In this document: positions 26,327 through 34,353 of the stretch, one piece after another
Layout: each line of letters begins with the position of its first letter
Numbering within the stretch: position 1 is the stretch's first letter
NCBI RefSeq assembly: GCF_023073715.1
Contig: NZ_JADPKA010000043.1
Coordinates: 59,848 to 123,847, forward strand
DNA: 64,000 bases
Direction of reading: 5' to 3'
Source: Bradyrhizobium sp. 164
Lineage (GTDB): Bacteria > Pseudomonadota > Alphaproteobacteria > Rhizobiales > Xanthobacteraceae
Translations under genes and position numbers: made by a program
The notes under the pieces: model-generated
Database searches by the model: none
Told to the model about the DNA's origin: nothing
Seen by the model: only the letters and a program-made list of their open reading frames with translations

Positions 26327-26824
26327 TCAGAGCGAGCGGCTGACCGCGAGCGGCGTGATGTGGCGCGGGCCAGGGGCCGCGCGACGACCCGCAGCCGTAT
26401 AGGTGTTCGGCACGTTGCGCTTCTGGATCTCGGCATTGACGCCGCGCACAACGCTCTCGGACACCGCGTGTGCGGTGGCGAGCACGGTGAGGTTGACCTG
26501 AAGCATGGCGCGGAACGCATCGTGGTGGCGATGCAACGTCGAGAGCAACTCGGGCGCGGATTTGGCGAGCTGGGCCTGGTTCGCTTTCAGCTGGCTGACG
26601 GCGCCAACATAGTTGCGCGACAACTCTTGCTTCTTGCCCTCGAGCGTCATCGCCTCGCGGACGTTGCCGGCGCGGACGAGCTCGGTCTCGCGCTCGATCA
26701 GTCCGAGCAGGGCGCTCATAGCATCCATCAGGTTCTCGCCGATCTTACGTGCCTCGGCGCTGCCATGCACAGGGTTTGGGCGCTGCGCTTGCATCGGCTG
26801 ACGTGAGGCGTGGGAATGGTTCAT
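26327..26824 (-). CDS. FlgN-like flagellar export chaperone
   Basis: 165-residue, mostly helical protein: ENLMDAMSALLGLIERETEL, LEGKKQELSRNYVGAVSQLK and a final helix with VNAEIQKRNVPNTYTAAG. The E-T-E-L-V-R-A-G-N and C-terminal N-x-Y-T-x-x-G patterns fit alphaproteobacterial FlgN-type proteins, which chaperone FlgK and FlgL during export. It starts at 26824, 12 bases after the flgJ-like stop. The frame is open further upstream, overlapping flgJ, and that part was dropped. Confidence 0.75.
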   Translation of the reverse strand: MNHSHASRQPMQAQRPNPVHGSAEARKIGENLMDAMSALLGLIERETELVRAGNVREAMTLEGKKQELSRNYVGAVSQLKANQAQLAKSAPELLSTLHRHHDAFRAMLQVNLTVLATAHAVSESVVRGVNAEIQKRNVPNTYTAAGRRAAPGPRHITPLAVSRSL

Positions 26825-26835
26825 CTCGGTTGACC

Positions 26836-27204
26836 TTATGCCGTGCGGATCGTTTTCGCCTGCTGCATGATCAGGGTGCGGTAGACTTCGGTGGCAACAC
26901 CGACGCCGCCGGCACTGGCGAAGTTCTTCGAATATTGCTCCGTCAGCATCGAGCGCCACACCCCGGTTCCAGGCGTGTCGCCGAATGGGCCTTCGCCCTT
27001 CAGGCCGGAGGTCATTTGCGAGAACATGCTGTTGAGGAACATCGCCTCGAAATCGGTGGCGGTCTTCTGCGCCTTGGCCTGCTGTTGCGGCGAGACCTTT
27101 TGCAAGGCACTCGCGAGCTCGAAATCCGGCCGGCCGTTGCGGCTCTCGACCGAGAAGGCCGAAGCGTTGGCGACGCGCGGGGTGTTGATTGCGCCGGTCT
27201 GCAT
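26836..27204 (-). CDS. flgJ: Rod-binding protein, FlgJ N-terminal-domain type
   Basis: 122 residues with the rod-binding domain pattern KTATDFEAMFLNSMFSQM and WRSMLTEQYSKNFASAGGVG. The peptidoglycan-hydrolase half of enterobacterial FlgJ is absent, as usual in alphaproteobacteria, where the gene is sometimes called cheL. The ATG overlaps the flgI stop in TGATG, so it is translationally coupled to flgI. Confidence 0.85.
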   Translation of the reverse strand: MQTGAINTPRVANASAFSVESRNGRPDFELASALQKVSPQQQAKAQKTATDFEAMFLNSMFSQMTSGLKGEGPFGDTPGTGVWRSMLTEQYSKNFASAGGVGVATEVYRTLIMQQAKTIRTA

Positions 27205-28328
27205 CACATCACCTCGATGTCGGCTTCGATCGCGCCGGCGGCCTTGATCGCCTGGAGGATGCTGATCATGTCGCGGGGACCGATGCCGAGGCCATTGAGG
27301 CCGTCGACGAGTTGCTGGAGCGATACGCCGTCCTTGACGACGGCCAGTTTCTTCCCGTCCTCGGTGACGGTGACGCTGCTGCGCGGCGCAACCACGGTCC
27401 GCCCGCGCGACAACGGGTTGGGTTGGCTCACCTGGGGACTCTCGGAGATCGTCACGGTGAGGTTGCCCTGCGCCACCGCAACCGTGGCGACGCGGACGTC
27501 GCGGCCCATCACGATGATCCCGCTGCGCTCGTCGATGACGATCTTGGCGGCGAGATCGGGATCGACCTGGAGCTGCTCGATCTCGGTGAGAAAGGCGACG
27601 ACGTTGCCCTTGAACTCCGGTGGTATCGACAGCTGCACCGTCGAGGGGTCGATCGGCTCGGCGGTCTTGACGCCGAGATAGTCGTTGACGGCGGCCGCGA
27701 TGCGTTTGGCGGTGGTGAAGTCGGCGTTGCGCAGCGCCAAGCGGACGTTCGGCAGGCGATTGAGCGCGAACTCGATCTCGCGCTCGATGATGGCGCCGTT
27801 GGCAATGCGCCCGACGGTCGGCACGCCGCGCACGATTTTCGCCGCTTCGCCCTCGGCCTGGAAGCCGGAGATCGCGAGCGAGCCCTGCGCGACCGCATAG
27901 ACGTTGCCGTCGGCGCCGAGCAGGGGGGTGACGAGCAGGGTGCCGCCCTGGAGGTTCTTGGCGTCGCCGAGCGCGGAGACAGTGACGTCCATGCGCGTGC
28001 CCTGGGTGGCGAACGCCGGCAAATTGCCCGTCACCATCACAGCGGCGACGTTGCCGGTGCGGATGGTGGCGCCGCGGATGTTGACGCCCATGCGCTCGAG
28101 CATCGCCTGCAGCGATTGCTTGGTGAAGGGGATGTTATTGAGCGTGTCGCCGGTGCCGTTGAGGCCGACGACGAGGCCGTAGCCGATGAGCTGGTTCTGC
28201 CGCACGCCCTCGATATTGGCGAGGTCCTTGATGCGCGATGTCGCGCTTGCAGGCGTGACCGAGAGCGCCAGCGCCGACAGCGCGGCACAGGCCACCCCAA
28301 CAATCCTCACCCAACGAACGCCTGGCAT
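27204..28328 (-). CDS. flgI: Flagellar P-ring protein FlgI
   Basis: 374 residues. A signal peptide ends near TPASA, then SRIKDLANIEGVRQNQLIGY and GLVVGLNGTGDTLNN are the FlgI signature. It forms the periplasmic P-ring around the rod. The start at 28328 has GGGGAG upstream; the frame extends to 28355 without support. It heads flgI-flgJ-flgN and is preceded by a sigma-54 promoter. Divergent from fliX. Confidence 0.96.
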   Translation of the reverse strand: MPGVRWVRIVGVACAALSALALSVTPASATSRIKDLANIEGVRQNQLIGYGLVVGLNGTGDTLNNIPFTKQSLQAMLERMGVNIRGATIRTGNVAAVMVTGNLPAFATQGTRMDVTVSALGDAKNLQGGTLLVTPLLGADGNVYAVAQGSLAISGFQAEGEAAKIVRGVPTVGRIANGAIIEREIEFALNRLPNVRLALRNADFTTAKRIAAAVNDYLGVKTAEPIDPSTVQLSIPPEFKGNVVAFLTEIEQLQVDPDLAAKIVIDERSGIIVMGRDVRVATVAVAQGNLTVTISESPQVSQPNPLSRGRTVVAPRSSVTVTEDGKKLAVVKDGVSLQQLVDGLNGLGIGPRDMISILQAIKAAGAIEADIEVM

Positions 28329-28422
28329 CCTCTGCTCCCCAAAGGTCCCCCCCAAAAAGGGCTCCTCAAATCAAAGGACCGTCTGCGACACTCCCATGAC
28401 GAGCTGGTCCGGCGCTTTCCTT

Positions 28423-28438
28423 GCGAGCGCCGTGCCAA
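28423..28438 (-). promoter_or_regulatory. Sigma-54 promoter of the flgI operon
   Basis: Reading leftward, TTGGCACGGCGCTCGC has GG, ten bases, then GC. The -24 half TTGGCACG is a perfect consensus match and the -12 half is TCGC. It lies 95 bases upstream of the flgI ATG. Confidence 0.8.
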
Positions 28439-28554
28439 GCGAGGGCAGCAGGGTAGATGGCTGAATAGGTTGAGTAAATCTGTTCCGACCGGTGTCAGCC
28501 GGCGTTCGCCCTGAGGAGCGAAACTGCCGCCTGTCGGCAGATTTTGCCGAGCCG

Positions 28555-28569
28555 TTTACGCGCCGTTAA
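28555..28569. promoter_or_regulatory. Near-match CtrA box before fliX
   Basis: TTTACGCGCCGTTAA, followed by CCAT, differs from TTAA-N7-TTAA at one base and keeps the TTAACCAT half. It is 46 bases upstream of the fliX ATG. The core CGCCGTTAACCAT is almost the same as at the 15878 box. Confidence 0.55.
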
Positions 28570-28614
28570 CCATAAAACGGCGAAGGTGAGGCATCGACCA
28601 CCCGGATTGCTGCG

Positions 28615-29028
28615 ATGCGCATCTACGGACCGAACGGCACCACGCTTGGAACGACGGCCAGCCAGGCCCGGCGGACGGGTTCCGGCACCTTTGTCCTGCC
28701 CGACACCTCGTCGGCGCAGGAGACGCGGAGCGCTGCCGCGCCGAAAGCCGCCGGGAACATCGATGCGTTGCTCGCACTGCAAGGCGTCGAAGAAGATCCG
28801 GTCGCGCGCCGCAAGCGCTCGGTCGCCCGCGGCAAGACTGCGCTCGACGTGCTTGACGATCTCAAGATGGGGCTCCTCTCCGGCAATCTCGACGCCTCGA
28901 CCGTGATGCGGCTGCGCGACGCGGCGGCGAACCTGAAGTCGTCGTCGGGCGATCCCGGACTTGATTCCGTGCTCTCGGAGATCGAGCTGCGCGTGGAGGT
29001 CGAACTGGCGAAGGCCGGCCGGGCGTAA
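28615..29028 (+). CDS. fliX: Flagellar assembly regulator FliX
   Basis: 137 residues with the FliX pattern: MRIYGPNG at the start, a linker, then the conserved helical C-terminus TALDVLDDLKMGLLSGNLD, and LDSVLSEIELRVEVELAK. In Caulobacter FliX links assembly of the early flagellum to activity of FlbD on sigma-54 promoters. Divergent from flgI, as in Caulobacter. Confidence 0.93.
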   Translation: MRIYGPNGTTLGTTASQARRTGSGTFVLPDTSSAQETRSAAAPKAAGNIDALLALQGVEEDPVARRKRSVARGKTALDVLDDLKMGLLSGNLDASTVMRLRDAAANLKSSSGDPGLDSVLSEIELRVEVELAKAGRA

Positions 29029-29037
29029 GACAGGCAG

Positions 29038-29215
29038 GCTGTCATCGCCCGCGTAGGCGGGCGATCCAGTATTCCAGAGACAGACGTTGTTGATTCAAGA
29101 AGCCGCGGCGGACTGGATGGCCCGGTCCCGTCTCCGCCAACGCTACGCCGGGGCCACAAGAGTACTCGGCCCGCCGGAGCTTAGCGAAGGCGGCAAGCCG
29201 GGGCATGACAGCGGA
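29038..29215. repeat. Second-type intergenic repeat remnant
   Basis: A TGTCATCGCCCGCGTAGGCG-type sequence forms a small hairpin (8-bp arms at 29045-29052 and 29057-29064) and is followed by GATCCAGTATTCCAGAG. The region ends with GCCGGGGCATGACAG. Ends of type TGTCAT...ATGACA, with CCAGTA inside, match the element at 33266. No gene seen between 29029 and 29249. Confidence 0.55.
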
Positions 29216-29249
29216 GGTTGGGGTGCAGAGCGCGCTCCTGCGAGAGCGC

Positions 29250-29621
29250 CTACGCCGCTTCCTCCTTCTGTTGTGCGTCGTAGCGGCGCTGGGCAGCGAG
29301 CACGTCCTTCAAATTCTGCTCGGCCCAATCGCGCAGGGGATCGACCGCCGCCGCCAGCGTCAGCCCGAGCTGCGTGATCGAATATTCCACCGTGACAGGC
29401 ACCGTCGCGATGGCGCGGCGCCTGATCAGGCCGTCGCGTTCGAGCGATTTGAGAACCTGACTCAGCATCTTCTGTGAAATGCCTTCGATCGTGCGGCGCA
29501 ACTGATTGAAACGCATCGGCTGCTCGCGCAGCAGCAAGAGGATCAGCACCGCCCATTTGTCGCCGACGCGATCGAGGATCTGGCGCGTCGGACAGTTCGC
29601 TGCATAGACGTCTGGCTTCAT
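29250..29621 (-). CDS. HxlR-family transcriptional regulator
   Basis: 123-residue winged-helix regulator. The CPTRQILDRVGDKWAVLILL start (with the single N-terminal cysteine common in redox- or aldehyde-sensing members), MRFNQLRRTIEGISQKMLSQ recognition region and LERDGLIRRR wing are typical. The start at 29621 has GAGGA seven bases upstream; 29642 is an alternative. Divergent from the NAD(P)-binding gene at 29773, which it probably controls. Confidence 0.9.
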   Translation of the reverse strand: MKPDVYAANCPTRQILDRVGDKWAVLILLLLREQPMRFNQLRRTIEGISQKMLSQVLKSLERDGLIRRRAIATVPVTVEYSITQLGLTLAAAVDPLRDWAEQNLKDVLAAQRRYDAQQKEEAA

Positions 29622-29734
29622 CGTCGAGTCCTCGGATTCCATCCTAGTGCTTTGCGAATATGCTCGCCGGTTACTCCAGCGTTATCAGGTAAGCACGAAG
29701 TGCTCTCTTAACACCAGCATTCTTTGCGATATCA

Positions 29735-29749
29735 AGTTACTACTAGGTA
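29735..29749. promoter_or_regulatory. Possible HxlR operator
   Basis: GTTACTACTAGGTAC is an imperfect palindrome (10 of 15 positions symmetric) in the divergent interval, 24 bases before the NAD(P)-binding protein gene. HxlR-family sites often have GTAC-type arms. Position and symmetry only. Confidence 0.3.
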
Positions 29750-29772
29750 CTAAAGAAGCAAAGGAGCCTTCC

Positions 29773-30384
29773 ATGAAAATCGCAGTTGCCGGCGCCTCGG
29801 GCCGGGCCGGGTCGGAAATCACCAGAGAATTGTCTCGTCGCGGCCATAGCGTCACCGCCATTGCTCGCAACCCCGAAAAGATCGCCGCCCTGCCGAACGT
29901 CACGCCCACCAGGGGCGACGTGCGCGATCAGGCCGGCCTTGCCAAGCTGTGGGATGGGCACGACGTCGCCGTGAGTTCCGTGCACTTCCTGGCCAGCGAC
30001 CCGCTCCGGCTGATCGGCGCTGCGAAGGACTCCAAGGTTGGCCGCTACCTCGTTGTCGGTGGCGCCGGCAGCCTGGAAGTGGCGCCGGGCGTGAAACTGG
30101 TGACGACTCCCAACTTTCCCGCCCAGTACAAGGCGGAGGCGGAAAAGGGCGGGGCCTTCCTGGACCTGTTGCGGCAGGAAAAGGACCTGAACTGGACCTT
30201 CATCTCGCCGTCGGCGCTGTTCGTCGAGGGCGAGCGGACGGGCAAGTTCCGGCTCGGGAGCGACCAGCTTCTCGCAGATGCGAACGGAAAGAGCTGGATC
30301 ACCTTCGCCGACTACGCCATTGCGCTCGCCGACGAGATCGAGCGGCCGGCCCATCCGAGGCAGCGTTTCACGGTCGGCTACTGA
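29773..30384 (+). CDS. NAD(P)-binding oxidoreductase (atypical SDR / NmrA-like)
   Basis: 203 residues. The N-terminal nucleotide-binding motif is GASGRAGSEITREL, followed by TAIARNPEKIAALPNVTPTRGD and VVGGAGSLEVAPG. This group includes NAD(P)H-binding reductases near YwnB. The start at 29773 (MKIAVAG) has AAAGGAG upstream; the longer open frame from 29647 runs through the promoter region. Pairing with a divergent HxlR gene is a common layout for stress- or aldehyde-induced reductases. Confidence 0.88.
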   Translation: MKIAVAGASGRAGSEITRELSRRGHSVTAIARNPEKIAALPNVTPTRGDVRDQAGLAKLWDGHDVAVSSVHFLASDPLRLIGAAKDSKVGRYLVVGGAGSLEVAPGVKLVTTPNFPAQYKAEAEKGGAFLDLLRQEKDLNWTFISPSALFVEGERTGKFRLGSDQLLADANGKSWITFADYAIALADEIERPAHPRQRFTVGY

Positions 30385-30555
30385 GCTGTCAGCCGCCCCC
30401 GGGCCTTTGCGGATAAACCTTCCTGTGCAAGGGCTTGGGGGCGGCGACCGAGGCGGCAGGGAAATATTGTCTGTCACAGGAGGCCGCTATATAACGCCCC
30501 GCTCGACGGACCCCGTTCCGTTTGCGAGTCGTTGCTTAGACAGATAGGCCGCCCT

Positions 30556-30966
30556 TTGGAAAAGTTGAAAAACTACCGTCCGACCGACAAAGAGCCTTTC
30601 ATGAACGACCGGCAGAAGGAGTACTTTCGTCTGAAGCTCCTCGCCTGGAAGGATGAGATCCTCAAAGAGTCCAAGCTCACCCTGCAAGCCCTGCAGGAGG
30701 AGAACGTGAACCACCCCGATCTCGCCGATCGGGCTTCGTCTGAAACCGACCGTGCCATCGAACTTCGCGCCCGCGACCGCCAGCGCAAGTTGATCGCGAA
30801 GATCGACGCCGCGCTTCAGCGCATCGAGGACAACACCTACGGCTATTGCGAGGAAACCGGCGAGCCGATCTCGTTGAAGCGGCTCGAGGCCCGGCCCATC
30901 GCGACGCTCTCGGTGGAGGCGCAGGAGCGCCACGAGAAGCGCGAGAAGGTCTATCGCGACGAATAG
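30556..30966 (+). CDS. dksA: DksA-type RNA polymerase-binding protein lacking the zinc cysteines
   Basis: About 136 residues from a TTG start (EKLKNYRPTDKEPF follows), or 121 from the ATG at 30601. The coiled-coil tip region, with NHPDLADRASSETDRAIELR, matches DksA, which with ppGpp alters transcription initiation. The zinc finger is degenerate. Where classic DksA has CxxC twice, this protein has CEET and SVEA, leaving one cysteine, as in zinc-independent DksA variants of alphaproteobacteria. A G-rich hairpin with T-tract follows at about 30972-31000. Confidence 0.9.
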   Translation: MEKLKNYRPTDKEPFMNDRQKEYFRLKLLAWKDEILKESKLTLQALQEENVNHPDLADRASSETDRAIELRARDRQRKLIAKIDAALQRIEDNTYGYCEETGEPISLKRLEARPIATLSVEAQERHEKREKVYRDE

Positions 30967-30971
30967 AGCCC

Positions 30972-31000
30972 GAGCCACAGAGTTGCGGCTCTTTGTTTTT
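30972..31000 (+). terminator. Probable terminator of dksA
   Basis: GAGCC and GGCTC arms, 10 bases apart, are followed by TTTGTTTTT. Short stem but a clear T-tract. Confidence 0.5.
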
Positions 31001-31225
31001 GGAGGCAGGGCGTCGCTTGAACGCCGCTGGTTTGGCGCGTAGATCGCGCCGCTATGATGATTCGCACTCTCAATATCGCTTGGGCTGATCCCGCTTCCAG
31101 CCGGAAGCGCTGATCGACCGCGCAGGCTGCCGCCTGGCCTGACTCCAGTGAACCGAAATGAGCCGGCCAGGCTCCGCATGACGCGGGCCCAAGGATGGCT
31201 GGCGATAGCTTGAGAGACAATAATC

Positions 31226-32035
31226 ATGAGCGATCGAGATGACGCGCTTGCCCTTGAGCCTGCGCAAATCCAGGAATTCATTGAACAGGGCTTTGTCCGG
31301 ATCGACAACGCCTTTCCCCGCGCACTCGCCGAGCAAGCACGAGCCATCCTGTGGCGCGATCTACCGTGCAGCGAACACGATCCGTCGACCTGGACGCGCC
31401 CTGTGATCCGGCTGTCCGGCTATGGCGGTCCGCCATTTCGAGAGATCGCCAACATGCCGGTGCTGCATCGCGCGTTCGACCAGCTGGTCGGCGCCGGCCG
31501 TTGGCGGGCGCGCAAGGATATCGGCGGCACCTTTGCGGTGCGCTTCCCACATCCGGACGATCCCGGCGATGCTGGCTGGCACATCGACCTCAGCTTTCCC
31601 GGCGAGGACTGCGACCCCAACGAGCGGCACGACTATTCGGCGTGGCGAGCCAATATTGTCTCGCGCGGCCGCGCGCTGCTGATGTTGTTCCTGTTCTCCG
31701 ATGTTGGCGAGCACGACGCGCCGACGCGGATCAGGAGCGGCTCGCACATGCCGATGGCGCGCTATCTCGCGCCGGCGGGAGAGGCGGGTCGTGCGCGGAT
31801 GGTGCTGGATGACATGGGGGCCGATTGCGAGATCGCCCTTGCGACGGGCGAGGCGGGCACGGTCTATCTGTGCCATCCTTTCCTGGTGCACGCTGCGCAA
31901 AAGCACCGCGGACGGACACCACGCTTCATGGCACAGCCCGACCTTCCTCCGGCCGAGCCCTATCGGCTGGACCGTGTAGACCATGACTACTCGCCGGTCG
32001 AAATTGCGATCCGGATCGCGCTCGGCTACGCCTGA
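31226..32035 (+). CDS. Phytanoyl-CoA dioxygenase family protein
   Basis: 269-residue Fe(II)/2-oxoglutarate-dependent oxygenase-like protein. The iron triad is visible as H119-x-D121 in WHIDLSF and a distal histidine (H217 or H222) in CHPFLVHAAQ. TPRFMAQPDL follows, with an arginine suited to bind 2-oxoglutarate. The substrate is unknown; this family includes hydroxylases of small molecules and lipids. Stands alone, with an 11-bp hairpin after it. Confidence 0.85.
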   Translation: MSDRDDALALEPAQIQEFIEQGFVRIDNAFPRALAEQARAILWRDLPCSEHDPSTWTRPVIRLSGYGGPPFREIANMPVLHRAFDQLVGAGRWRARKDIGGTFAVRFPHPDDPGDAGWHIDLSFPGEDCDPNERHDYSAWRANIVSRGRALLMLFLFSDVGEHDAPTRIRSGSHMPMARYLAPAGEAGRARMVLDDMGADCEIALATGEAGTVYLCHPFLVHAAQKHRGRTPRFMAQPDLPPAEPYRLDRVDHDYSPVEIAIRIALGYA

Positions 32036-32056
32036 GGCGAGCAGCTTCGCTTGGCC

Positions 32057-32086
32057 TGTCGTGGTGCTGGTTCAGGCACCACGACA
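32057..32086 (+). terminator. Hairpin after the dioxygenase gene
   Basis: TGTCGTGGTGC and GCACCACGACA form a perfect 11-bp stem with an 8-base loop, 21 bases after the stop. No T-tract follows. Confidence 0.5.
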
Positions 32087-32465
32087 AGGCGCCCGTCTCA
32101 TGATCGCGAAATATGAATCAGGATCAATGAGGTAGCGTCGATTCCTGCAAGCTCACATGAGTTCACATGAGAAACAACATTCACTTCAGCTGCGGGGAGG
32201 GTTTTGCGAGTCGCATCAACGAGATCGACCAGCAACTTGATGCGCCGCCGCAGCGGCTTCACGCATCGCTGCAATCCGAGCCTCGGTGCTGCGTGGGGCG
32301 AGTGGGCCTGGCGCGCGGCTCCATAAGGCCCGAACCAACTCAATATTTTCTTAAGCGGCGGGAGCCCCCGTAATCGGCTCGGCCCAGCGCCGAGCAGCGC
32401 TTGTCAGGCGCGGACGGGAATGCTGAACTGAGCCGCAATGTTGCGTAGCGTGGGAGGCGGCGCCG
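32087..32465. other. Gene-free interval
   Basis: No convincing gene, repeat or strong fold seen. The end of the interval contains the GGAGG ribosome site of the next gene. Confidence 0.5.
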
Positions 32466-33245
32466 ATGGACAGGATTCTCGAAGCCGCAAAGGCGATCGC
32501 GCAGGCGCGCCGCAACCATGCGCCGCTCGCGGCGCTGAAGCGCCCCCCCACGGACGAAGCCGAGGGTTATCAGGTCCAGCGCGCGCTGCACGATCTCCTG
32601 CTGCCTCATGTCGGGCCGCTCGTCGGCTACAAAATCGGTTGCACCAGCCAGGTGATGCAGGATTACATCGGTATCCCGCACCCTTGCGGCGGCGGCGTGT
32701 TCCAGAACGGCGTCCATGACAGCGGCGCCAAGCTCGCCGCGTCCAACTATGTCCGCGTCGGCGTCGAATGCGAGATCGCGGTGCGGCTGAAGCGCGACCT
32801 TGCCGCCGGCGAGGCGCCGTTCACGGCCGAATGGGTCGGCGAGGCCGTCGACGCCTACCATCCCGCGATCGAGATCGTCGACGATCGCTACGTGAAGTGG
32901 GAGACGATGGGGGCGCCGACGCTGATCGCCGACGATTTCTTCGCCGCGGGCTGCGTGCTGGGGCCCCTGGTTCCGCGCTCGTCGGTGCCGGATCTGAACG
33001 CGGTGAAGGGGGGGGCCATCGTCAACGGCGAGGAGGTGAGCCAAGGCACCGGCGCCGACGTGCTCGGTCATCCCCACAACGCACTCGCCTGGCTCGCCAA
33101 CCATCTCGCCGCCGAAGGCAAGAGCCTGCATGCGGGACAGCTCGTGCTCACCGGCAGCCTGGTGAAGACGCTCTGGCTGAAGGCCGGCGACAAGGTGCGC
33201 ATGGAGCTGGACGGATTGGGGACGGTGGAGGCGGAGTTTACGTGA
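32466..33245 (+). CDS. 2-keto-4-pentenoate hydratase / fumarylacetoacetase-fold enzyme
   Basis: 259 residues of the MhpD/2-oxopent-4-dienoate hydratase type: KIGCTSQVMQDYIGIPHP near residue 58, then VRVGVECEIAVRL (metal-binding E-x-E region), PAIEIVDDRYVKW, and GHPHNALAWLANHLAAEGKS, ending with GLGTVEAEF. These enzymes hydrate or decarboxylate 2-oxo acids in aromatic meta-cleavage pathways. No pathway partners are adjacent. GGAGG lies eight bases before the ATG. Confidence 0.9.
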   Translation: MDRILEAAKAIAQARRNHAPLAALKRPPTDEAEGYQVQRALHDLLLPHVGPLVGYKIGCTSQVMQDYIGIPHPCGGGVFQNGVHDSGAKLAASNYVRVGVECEIAVRLKRDLAAGEAPFTAEWVGEAVDAYHPAIEIVDDRYVKWETMGAPTLIADDFFAAGCVLGPLVPRSSVPDLNAVKGGAIVNGEEVSQGTGADVLGHPHNALAWLANHLAAEGKSLHAGQLVLTGSLVKTLWLKAGDKVRMELDGLGTVEAEFT

Positions 33246-33265
33246 GGGGGCTACGGCATTCTATG

Positions 33266-33373
33266 CTGTCATTCCGCGCGAAGGCGGCGAATCCAGTAAG
33301 CCGCGCCGCATCGATTTAGCAACGGGCGCCTTGGAGTACTGGATCGTTCGTCCGCCTTCGCGGACGATGACAG
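33266..33373. repeat. Second-type intergenic repeat with inverted ends
   Basis: Outer ends CTGTCAT and ATGACAG are inverted. Inside, CGCGCGAAGGCGGCGAATCC and TCCGCCTTCGCGGACG partly pair. It lies just after the hydratase stop and resembles the element at 29038. A partial first-type fragment (CTCGTCATTGCGA) follows near 33401. The rest of 33374-33490 holds nothing recognisable. Confidence 0.65.
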
Positions 33374-33491
33374 GGGGGGAGAGTAGATAGCGCCCGGCAA
33401 GCTCGTCATTGCGACGGTGTTTGAGGCAGCGACGTCGTTTCTATGGCGCGACCTGACTCACAGCCCGCTAGCATCCACCTCCAAAATACAT

Positions 33492-33524
33492 GCGGCCTCC
33501 GGCAGGGGAGCTACCGGAGGCCGC
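33492..33524 (-). terminator. Terminator hairpin downstream of flgH
   Basis: GCGGCCTCCGG and CCGGAGGCCGC form a perfect 11-bp stem with an 11-base loop. Reading leftward it is followed by ATGTATTTTGG. It would end the flgF-flgG-flgA-flgH transcript. Confidence 0.6.
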
Positions 33525-33584
33525 GTCGTACATCGTCGTTCGCGCCTAGGTTCGCGAACACGATGTGGGAGCTCTTAAAGAAGC

Positions 33585-34349
33585 TTAGAAGGGCAGCAGC
33601 ACGTCCATGACCTGCTGGCCATAGCGCGGCTGTTGCACGTCCATGATCTGGCCGCGGCCGCCATAGGCGATGCGGGCCTGTGCGATCTTGCTGGAATCGA
33701 TGGTGTTGTCGCTCTGGATGTCTTCGGGGCGAACGATGCCGGCGACCACGAGCTCGCGGATCTCGTAGTTGACGCGGATTTCCTGCTTGCCCTCGACCAC
33801 GAGGTTGCCGTTCGGCAGCACTTGCGTGACCACCGCGGCGACGTTGGTCTGCAACGCTTCCTGGCGGTTGACCGAGCCCTTGCCGTCGGCCGAGGATGTC
33901 GAGTCAGTGGTGAGAAGACGTCCGGGGAGAACCTTGAGCGGCTGCGTGACTGTCTGGCTGCCGATGAAGTCCGTAATTCCAGAGTCTTCTTTGCTGGTGC
34001 GGCTGCGCTGGGTCTCGTTGGAGAGGTTGGCCTTGTCGGTGATGTTCACGGTCACCGTCAGGAGGTCGCCGACCTGGCGGGCGCGCTGGTCCTTGAAGAA
34101 AGCGCGGCTGCCGTTGCGCCACAGCGAGTTTGGATTGTAGGAGGCGACTTCCGGCTTCGGCATCGGCATCTGCACCGGCTTGTAGCCGGGCTGCGTCGTC
34201 GGATTGTCGATCGCCGACAATTTCGGTTGCTCGCCGATCTGCGACAGGCGGTCGATCGAGGAGCAGCCGGTTGCGAGGGCGCAAGTCGCCAGCAGCAGGG
34301 CAGAGATCGCGATGCGACGAAGGTGGAAAGCCGAACTGAACGGAGACAT
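33585..34349 (-). CDS. flgH: Flagellar L-ring lipoprotein FlgH
   Basis: 254 residues. The lipobox ends ATGC with the lipidated cysteine at residue 29. Family motifs are SLWRNGSRAFFKDQRARQVG, LLTVTVNITDKANLSNET and the C-terminal ARIAYGGRGQIMDVQ. It forms the outer-membrane L-ring. The start at 34349 (MSPFSSAF) was chosen to give a proper signal sequence; the frame extends upstream into flgA. It begins 4 bases after the flgA stop. Confidence 0.96.
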   Translation of the reverse strand: MSPFSSAFHLRRIAISALLLATCALATGCSSIDRLSQIGEQPKLSAIDNPTTQPGYKPVQMPMPKPEVASYNPNSLWRNGSRAFFKDQRARQVGDLLTVTVNITDKANLSNETQRSRTSKEDSGITDFIGSQTVTQPLKVLPGRLLTTDSTSSADGKGSVNRQEALQTNVAAVVTQVLPNGNLVVEGKQEIRVNYEIRELVVAGIVRPEDIQSDNTIDSSKIAQARIAYGGRGQIMDVQQPRYGQQVMDVLLPF

Positions 34350-34353
34350 GAAC

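Noticed and set aside
27189..28514. Plus-strand frame of 441 residues opposite flgI
   Set aside because: Shadow of flgI and flgJ with no ribosome site or family match.
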